Source of the DNA: an uncultured Alphaproteobacteria bacterium
GTDB lineage: Bacteria; Pseudomonadota; Alphaproteobacteria; CAAHEQ01; UBA3637
Assembly (NCBI GenBank): GCA_947629595.1
Contig: CANREI010000046.1
Location: 1 to 9,394 of the forward strand
Direction: 5' to 3'
Length of the DNA stretch: 9,394 nt
This document shows positions 1-3,677 of the stretch, piece by piece. Each line of letters opens with the position of its first letter. The first letter of the stretch is position 1. The notes beneath the pieces are model-generated. The model made no database searches. It was not told where the DNA came from and saw only the letters and a list, made by a program, of their open reading frames with translations. A program made the position numbers and the translations under genes.

Positions 1-82
1 AAAAATAACGATTCATTTTAATTACCTGTCATTTATGTTTATACAAAAAATAAAAAACAAAGTCAATTTTTTTGTTTGTGTG

Positions 83-114
83 TCTGTTTTATAAAACTTC
101 CCGTCGAAAATATA
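83..114 (-). repeat. Remnant of a type C hairpin repeat (C5)
   Basis: The stretch ACTTCCCGTCGAAAATA (96-112) matches, with one change, the closing half of the type C repeats on the right side of the window (3045-3061, 3210-3226). The preceding TCTGTTT resembles the decayed copy at 3302-3340. The inner helix and the other outer arm are missing, so this is an end fragment. The rest of positions 1-287 is AT-rich and I see no gene, RNA or other structure in it. Confidence 0.4.
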
Positions 115-287
115 ACTAATTGATATTAAGGCTTAATTGGTTTTTCTTATTTAATCCTGCATTATGACTTAACACATGCTATGGTTTTATACATTTCGCA
201 TTCCGATATAAAAAACAAATTGCATAAGAATCACACATTCGCTTGATCTTGTGTTTCTTTAATCAATATCTCAATTTGTTCTTAGGG

Positions 288-497
288 TCAGCCCCCGGGA
301 GGTAAAAATTTTTCCAATCCTTTAATCCTTAAATTCGCCCAAAACAGCTCGTTTCGTAACTTTTCGGCTTCTTTTTCCAAATGCTCTATGCGCATGTCGG
401 CCAAGTTAAGCTCCTTGGTTGCATAAAGCAAAAAAGAGAAACGGTTGTAATAATTAGGTTTCTGTCTCTCATTCTTGGCGGATGTGGAGCGGCGCAC
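288..497 (-). pseudogene. Short coiled-coil reading frame, probably a gene remnant
   Basis: I do not recognise the product. The last ~55 residues look coding: a hydrophobic/aromatic stretch (NRFSFLLYATKEL), then an amphipathic helix with leucine/isoleucine spacing and alternating Glu/Lys (LADMRIEHLEKEAEKLRNEL), ending in LPPGG and a stop. The first ~12 residues lie inside hairpin repeat A1 and open with a GTG at 497, so the true 5' part may have been replaced by the repeat. A run of five C at 292-296 precedes the stop. Losing one base there would extend the protein to end PPGADPKNKLRY, stopping near 264, so a frameshift is possible. An internal TTG has an AAGGAG six bases upstream, so a mini-protein of about 38 residues is an alternative. 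No domain assignment is offered. Confidence 0.3.
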
Positions 498-545
498 CTG
501 TGCCGCTCCGCTATGGCTGAGAATGAGAAAAAGGAAGAGAATATC
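459..545 (+). repeat. Type A nested-hairpin repeat, left copy (A1)
   Basis: The outer helix pairs 467-479 with 516-528, 13 pairs including two G-U. Next comes an internal loop of GGATGTG (480-486) opposite CGCTATG (509-515). The inner helix is 487-495/500-508 with an ACCT loop. Copy A2 at 2892-2980 is its reverse complement, with differences concentrated in the apical loop, at a G-C to G-U change in the inner helix, and at the base. Homology runs beyond the hairpin on both sides and joins it to B1 as one unit. Confidence 0.85.
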
Positions 546-608
546 TGTTTTCTATTTATGATTGTGAAAGTTATTTATTATTGATGATTTTTTTGTTTTA
601 AATGTTTT

Positions 609-697
609 AGATAATGTGGTACTCTCTTCTCCCCTTATCGGCGGATGTGACAGACGGCATTTTGTCGTTTGTCGCTATGGGCCGATAGGGGGAAAAT
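609..697 (+). repeat. Type B nested-hairpin repeat, left copy (B1)
   Basis: The outer helix CCCCTTATCGGC (631-642) pairs with 681-692, 12 pairs with one G-U. The internal loop is GGATGTG (643-649) opposite CGCTATGG (673-680). The inner helix is 650-656/666-672. The leading flank AGATAATGTGG (609-619) is shared with B2. The internal loop is the same as in type A although both helices differ in sequence. Confidence 0.85.
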
Positions 698-770
698 GGC
701 AAAATTCGGCATTTTTTTTTAATTTTCGGACGGTGATAATTTATTTTTTTTGGGGGTGACTATATTCATT

Positions 771-845
771 TTCTTTCTTATTTTCGGCGGGAAGTGCCGG
801 CTCGCGAAGTGTGAGCCGGCGCGGTGGGTCGAAAATAAGAAAAAT
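771..845 (+). repeat. Type C nested-hairpin repeat, left copy (C1)
   Basis: The outer helix TCTTATTTTCGGC (776-788) pairs with GTCGAAAATAAGA (828-840). The internal loop is GGGAAGTG (789-796) opposite CGCGGTGG (820-827). The inner helix CCGGCTC (797-803) pairs with GAGCCGG (813-819). The outer arms match the type C copies at 3001-3064 and 3166-3228, but the inner helix is a completely different sequence that still pairs perfectly. Confidence 0.8.
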
Positions 846-866
846 AAATGATGCTGCTTTTTCTGC

Positions 867-895
867 TTGACATTGGTTTGAAAAGCTTTTATTCT
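867..895 (+). promoter_or_regulatory. Sigma-70-type promoter of the structured RNA
   Basis: A perfect -35 TTGACA (867-872), a 17-bp spacer and a -10 TATTCT (890-895, four of six consensus bases) predict a start near 902. The start lies about 27 bp ahead of the first base of the folded RNA and 185 bp before its terminator, which supports an independent transcription unit. Confidence 0.5.
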
Positions 896-901
896 GAAAG
901 C

Positions 902-1113
902 AAGGCAAGTGATGTGTGCCCCGAGGTATGCTAACCTCTCTATTCGTATCCTTGAAAAAGGATAAATAATTGTGCCTTTTTTGATTGATATCAAAAAAGG
1001 AAATGGTCAACTGGCCGGAAGGTAGTAAAATAAACCTTTTGGTCAATATACTGCACTATATCGAATAGATAGTTAGCAACTTCCGGTCGCCTCTCATCAA
1101 GGCGATTTTTTTT
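902..1113 (+). ncRNA. Candidate structured RNA, four-helix junction with terminator
   Basis: This is a noncoding RNA of about 210 nt, or a riboswitch-like leader of the pilin gene. P1 pairs 929-935 with 1072-1078 and 939-946 with 1062-1069 around a small internal loop. P2, directly stacked on P1, is TATCCTT/AAGGATA (947-953/958-964) closed by a GAAA tetraloop. P3 is an 11-bp hairpin, 975-985/990-1000. P4 is a 12-bp helix, 1012-1023/1034-1045, uninterrupted if G-U pairs are allowed. The intrinsic terminator follows at 1087-1113, and a promoter with a perfect -35 sits just upstream. I could not match it to a known family. The GGCCGGAAGG core resembles the SRP RNA apex, but the conserved SRP loop is not there. 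No ORF with a ribosome site lies inside. The fold is by eye; the existence of some structured transcript is fairly safe, its role is unknown. Confidence 0.55.
1087..1113 (+). terminator. Intrinsic terminator of the structured RNA
   Basis: The stem TCGCCT (1087-1092) pairs with AGGCGA (1100-1105) around a 7-nt loop and is followed at once by eight T (1106-1113). It ends the candidate RNA 224 bp before the pilin-like start codon. Confidence 0.75.
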
Positions 1114-1206
1114 GAATATGCATCAAAAAAATTTGCACCAAAAAAACGTACGATTTTTGCAACACTTTTTTTGCATTTTTTCAAAAAAAATTTATTTGGA
1201 GGTAAA

Positions 1207-1291
1207 TTTAATGCAATATCAACGGGTTATAAAAAGCCTGTTTCACCAAAATTTAAGGGTAATTTTACCCCCGAATCAGCGTTGCATTAAA
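1207..1291 (+). promoter_or_regulatory. Structured leader upstream of the pilin-like gene
   Basis: A perfect 10-bp inverted repeat, TTTAATGCAA (1207-1216) and TTGCATTAAA (1282-1291), closes a region with two further hairpins: 1221-1226/1237-1242 (AACGGG/CCTGTT, one G-U) and GGGTA/TACCC (1257-1261/1266-1270). Together they make a three-way junction. The closing stem would bury the ATG at 1211, which follows a strong GGAGGT (1198-1203). I recognise no riboswitch class in it. Confidence 0.4.
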
Positions 1292-1399
1292 GGTACGTTT
1301 AATTTATGCTATTCGTATACTGAAAGGGAGTCGGAAAATGACAAAACAATTAAAAAAACATGTGGAAAATCAATCTCAAAGCGGACGGAGCATGATTGA
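1211..1399 (+). CDS. Possible leader ORF overlapping the pilin-like start
   Basis: This 62-residue frame starts with ATG at 1211, eight bases after GGAGG (1198-1202), the best ribosome-binding site in the left half of the window. It runs 62 bases past the pilin-like start codon in the +1 frame, ending at TGA 1397-1399. The sequence (MQYQRVIKSLFHQNL...) has no recognisable domain, signal peptide or membrane segment. If translated it could couple to, or interfere with, initiation at 1338. Equally, the site could be a relic. A promoter predicted at 1282-1310 would bypass it. Confidence 0.25.
   Translation: MQYQRVIKSLFHQNLRVILPPNQRCIKGTFNLCYSYTERESENDKTIKKTCGKSISKRTEHD
1282..1310 (+). promoter_or_regulatory. 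Candidate promoter directly upstream of the pilin-like gene
   Basis: TTGCAT (1282-1287), a 17-bp spacer and TATGCT (1305-1310) would give a start near 1317 and a ~20-nt leader containing the ribosome site AGGGAG. Both boxes are only partial matches, and the -35 coincides with one arm of the 10-bp inverted repeat. Confidence 0.3.
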
Positions 1400-2690
1400 A
1401 ATGCTGGGCGTGCTGGCTATTATTGCCATTCTGTCCATCGGAGGCATTGTCGGGTTTCGATTGGCAATGAATTATTATCAAGCCAATCAGATTGCCCATG
1501 AAATGAACATCATGCGCACCGATGCCCAAATAAAAATTGCACAAGGAGTCGAAAAATTAACCCTCGGCAGCCCTTATGATGCGCATAAAATCAATTTTAA
1601 CGATTACGGAACGGATTTTGGTTGTGCTTTGGCCGATGATGAAAACGTTGAACTTGGTGATGAGATTTTCTGCTATGTCGCAAATGCGTATTATATTGAA
1701 TTGCAAAACATTCCCGAAGGGGTTTGTAAACCATTGGCGCGCCTGATCAACGGCATGGATAATTTAATTGATTTTTATGTAAACGAACCGGATGCGGAAG
1801 GGGAAAATAAAGACACTTGTAATAAGGACTTCAACACATTAACGGTGGTATTCGGTGCCGATTCGGATTCGAACGCAGTTAAATGCGATGATGCCGACGA
1901 ATGCCCCGATAATTTGCCTATTTGCCTTAACCATGTATGTGTGGAATGCGAAACATATCATGATTGTCAAGGCGAAACCCCGCAATGCGATGAAGCAAGC
2001 CATACTTGCAAAAGCTGTGCGGAAATTGATCCGAATAAACCTTTATGGGACAACAATGAATGCAAAGATTGCCCTGAAGATCAGCCGTGGAACGGCGAAT
2101 CCTGCGGATGCAAAGATAATAGTTTATGTTTCACAGCATTCGGAAATGATGATTATTATTGCCATAAAACTAAAAAAACAAATCTTATTGACGGTGAAAC
2201 AGGAGCTTGCAAAAAAATAGACTTGCCTATTCATAAAACACTTAGTGATGGTGTGGAAGTGTGGCTGTCAGCAAATATTGTTAATTATTGGAATACGTGC
2301 CGCTTATGTGAAGCGCGAGCCGGAAAAGACGGAACACATTGTTCGGAAAATAGTTATCAATCACCGAATATGGTAGATTTAGATTTCTTTCAATGTGCGG
2401 ATAAAGAAAAAATTGCACAAACATTTCAAGATAATACGGATTTTTGGTGTCATAAAACATCGGCAGATATAACGGTATATGATGCAAACAATGTTCCGGA
2501 TCGTGTTAAAGAAATTGCGGCTCTGCTGGCATTTGATGAGACGGCGCCTTGGTTAACAGATGTATCGCCGGAATTAAACAAAACACTTCGAATGTCTTTG
2601 CATAGAGACGCACGCACTCCCGGATGGATTGGAGCTTGCGTTTACGGACACGATGAGGTTGGAGGTAATCATTTTCCAATTTGCCGGTGA
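1338..2690 (+). CDS. Cysteine-rich type IV prepilin-like surface protein
   Basis: A 450-residue protein with a class III (type IV pilin/pseudopilin) signal. A basic leader is followed by SGRSMIEMLGVLAIIAILSI (residues 15-34), with Gly16 as the predicted prepilin-peptidase cut site and Glu21 as the conserved Glu at mature position 5. One hydrophobic helix spans about 23-44. Arg at mature position 1, in place of the usual Phe/Met, is atypical. After a pilin-like first ~170 residues comes a cysteine-dense block (183-291; 16 Cys) with spacing like C..DECP...C...C..C. Seven more Cys are scattered to the C terminus (27 in all), suggesting a disulfide-bonded extracellular domain. The start is set by AGGGAG (1325-1330), seven bases before ATG. 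It stands alone between repeat clusters, with no pilus assembly genes in view, so it is probably a minor pilin or adhesin made by machinery encoded elsewhere. Specific function unknown. Confidence 0.85.
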   Translation: MTKQLKKHVENQSQSGRSMIEMLGVLAIIAILSIGGIVGFRLAMNYYQANQIAHEMNIMRTDAQIKIAQGVEKLTLGSPYDAHKINFNDYGTDFGCALADDENVELGDEIFCYVANAYYIELQNIPEGVCKPLARLINGMDNLIDFYVNEPDAEGENKDTCNKDFNTLTVVFGADSDSNAVKCDDADECPDNLPICLNHVCVECETYHDCQGETPQCDEASHTCKSCAEIDPNKPLWDNNECKDCPEDQPWNGESCGCKDNSLCFTAFGNDDYYCHKTKKTNLIDGETGACKKIDLPIHKTLSDGVEVWLSANIVNYWNTCRLCEARAGKDGTHCSENSYQSPNMVDLDFFQCADKEKIAQTFQDNTDFWCHKTSADITVYDANNVPDRVKEIAALLAFDETAPWLTDVSPELNKTLRMSLHRDARTPGWIGACVYGHDEVGGNHFPICR

Positions 2691-2717
2691 AATAAGAAAC
2701 GGAAAAAGGCAATATTA

Positions 2718-2812
2718 ATATTTTTCCCTCTATCGGCCCATAGCGACAGACGACATAAAGCCGTCTGTCACACCCGCCGATAGAGGGGAAAAGGGAGAGT
2801 GCCACATTATCT
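2718..2812 (-). repeat. Type B nested-hairpin repeat, right copy (B2)
   Basis: The reverse complement of B1. The outer helix CCCTCTATCGGC (2726-2737) pairs perfectly with 2776-2787. The internal-loop bases are almost unchanged (GGGTGTG for GGATGTG on the minus strand), and one inner pair that is G-U in B1 is G-C here, a pairing-neutral change. The flank CCACATTATCT (2802-2812) mirrors 609-619. It starts 27 bp after the pilin-like stop codon and may also act as a 3' stabiliser or terminator of that mRNA. Confidence 0.85.
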
Positions 2813-2891
2813 TCAATATTTGCAAATAAATGAAAAAATTTATCAATAATATGTATTTTTTTAACAACTATAAATAGCTAAATTGACATTT

Positions 2892-2980
2892 TTATTCCCT
2901 GCCGTTTCCTCATTCTCTGCACATAGCGGAACGGCACAATTGCGCCGCTCCACATCCGCCGAGAATGAGAGACAGAGACA
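2892..2980 (-). repeat. Type A nested-hairpin repeat, right copy (A2)
   Basis: The reverse complement of A1. The outer arms are CTCATTCTC (2909-2917) and GAGAATGAG (2961-2969), and the internal loop is preserved. The inner helix keeps nine pairs, with a G-U replacing a G-C and a changed apical tetranucleotide. The A2-B2 spacer (about 2813-2891) is recognisably the inverse of the A1-B1 spacer, so A and B were duplicated as one block. Confidence 0.85.
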
Positions 2981-2997
2981 CAATTTCCGTTCTCTGC

Positions 2998-3066
2998 CTT
3001 TCTTATTTTCGGCACACCACGCTATCCCACAATAGCGGGATAGCACTTCCCGCCGAAAATAAGAAA
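2998..3066 (-). repeat. Type C nested-hairpin repeat (C2)
   Basis: TCTTATTTTCGGC (3001-3013) pairs perfectly over 13 bases with 3052-3064. The inner helix is GCTATCCC (3021-3028)/GGGATAGC (3037-3044). On the minus strand the internal loop reads GGGAAGTG opposite CGTGGTGT, close to C1, while the inner helix is unrelated to that of C1. Confidence 0.85.
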
Positions 3067-3165
3067 GAAAGCGAATAAACGCCTCTAAAAAACAAATACC
3101 GGCCGAAAATTAGGAGGGAAAGAGCCAAAACAACATATCTTTTACCATTCTATGTCACCGAATTA

Positions 3166-3228
3166 CTTAATTTTCAGTCCACCGCGCTATCCCACAATAG
3201 CGGGATAGCACTTCCCGCCGAAAATAAG
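3166..3228 (-). repeat. Type C nested-hairpin repeat (C3)
   Basis: Positions 3185-3228 are identical over 44 bases to 3020-3063 in C2, covering the inner helix, half the internal loop and one outer arm. The other outer arm (CTTAATTTTC, 3166-3175) has diverged, so the outer helix is imperfect here. This is a recent duplication or gene-conversion partner of C2 in the same orientation. Confidence 0.85.
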
Positions 3229-3301
3229 GAAAACCGAACATATCTCCATAAAAAAAGAAAATTTCATCACCTGTAAATAAATAAAAAATAAAATCAGCCT
3301 T

Positions 3302-3340
3302 TATTCTGTTCCCGCGCCACCACTTCCCGCCGAAAATAAA
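3302..3340 (-). repeat. Decayed type C repeat lacking its inner hairpin (C4)
   Basis: CACTTCCCGCCGAAAATAA (3321-3339) is the type C closing half, preceded by TTATTCTG, a degraded outer arm. The whole inner helix is missing, leaving about 39 bp instead of about 65. The following AAAAACCGAATATATC resembles the flank after C3 (3231-3246), which supports a degenerate tandem array. Confidence 0.6.
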
Positions 3341-3480
3341 AGAAAAACCGAATATATCCCCGCTAAAAAATAAACATCGGCCGAAAATAGGAAAATCCCC
3401 AAAGCTTCCGTCTTTTTACTGCGCCATGCCACAAACATAAACGAATAAATAATAAAAACACACACCCTCCCAAAAATAAA

Positions 3481-3510
3481 AAACGCCTTCTTTAAAAGGC
3501 GTTTTTTTTT
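3481..3510. terminator. Bidirectional intrinsic terminator after tRNA-Glu
   Basis: AAACGCCTT (3481-3489) pairs with AAGGCGTTT (3496-3504) around a 6-nt loop. On the minus strand the stem is followed by TTTATTTTTG, ending tRNA-Glu and probably the glucan operon. On the plus strand it is followed by a T run to 3510, stopping transcription coming from the pilin side. It abuts the encoded CCA of the tRNA. Confidence 0.8.
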
Positions 3511-3585
3511 GGCGACCCCAGCGAGAGTCGAACTCGCGTTACCGCCGTGAAAGGGCGATGTCCTGGGCCACTAGACGATGGGGTC
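3510..3585 (-). tRNA. tRNA-Glu (anticodon TTC)
   Basis: A 76-nt cloverleaf with encoded CCA. The acceptor stem GACCCCA (3579-3585) pairs with TGGGGTC (3514-3520) over seven perfect pairs. The discriminator is G (3513), followed by CCA (3510-3512). The anticodon loop CTTTCAC carries TTC, reading GAA/GAG. The T arm contains GTTCGACTC. Transcription is from the minus strand. Confidence 0.97.
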
Positions 3586-3601
3586 ATTCACGGATTTCTT
3601 T

Positions 3602-3630
3602 TTTATACTCTTTTTATCTTAAAAAAGCAA
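3602..3630 (-). promoter_or_regulatory. Candidate promoter for tRNA-Glu
   Basis: On the minus strand, TTGCTT (3625-3630), a 17-bp spacer and TATAAA (3602-3607) would start transcription about 10 bp ahead of the tRNA 5' end. No clear terminator separates it from the end of opgH (3678), so the tRNA may also receive read-through from the glucan operon. Confidence 0.4.
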
Positions 3631-3677
3631 GCGTTTTTTTCATCTTCCCCGTTTTTTTTTACATCTTTTTGATTCTG

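Larger units (their letters stand above)
3084..3392. repeat. Direct repeat between the type C copies
   Basis: CTAAAAAACAAATACCGGCC (from 3084) and CTAAAAAATAAACATCGGCC (from 3363) begin two ~30-bp near-matching segments, 3084-3115 and 3363-3392, each ending GAAAAT(T)AGGA. With C2, C3 and C4 they suggest an ancestral tandem unit of hairpin plus flank. The remainder, 3393-3480, is AT-rich and I see nothing else in it. Confidence 0.5.

Noticed and set aside
1001..1045. SRP (4.5S) RNA apex, from GGTCAACTGGCCGGAAGG and AGTA
   Set aside because: The conserved symmetric loop (TCAGG opposite AGCA) is not reproduced. The GGAA segment sits in the stem of a better 12-bp hairpin with a 10-nt loop, and the surrounding fold is a multi-helix junction, not one long hairpin.
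741..1046. Minus-strand ORFs across 719-1046
   Set aside because: They are rich in Lys/Phe/His from AT-rich repeats, lie opposite the C1 hairpin and the structured RNA, and have no convincing ribosome site or domain.
1855..2220. Plus-strand 121-residue ORF inside the pilin-like gene
   Set aside because: An alternate frame of a well-supported gene, without its own ribosome site or recognisable domain.
2701..2727. Terminator immediately after the pilin-like gene (GGAAAAA/TTTTTCC)
   Set aside because: The stem is almost entirely A-T with no T run after it. The B2 hairpin or the 3481-3510 terminator is a better candidate for ending the transcript.
467..3228. Integron attC sites
   Set aside because: The repeats are nested hairpins of variable sequence, but no GTTRRRY/RYYYAAC cores are present, no integrase is in view, and the orientations differ on the two sides of the single gene.
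467..3228. CRISPR array
   Set aside because: The copies are few, irregularly spaced, in both orientations and internally variable, with no unique spacers of constant length and no cas genes.
3611..3677. Terminator between opgH and tRNA-Glu
   Set aside because: T/A-rich runs are present but no GC-containing stem followed by T on the minus strand could be formed.
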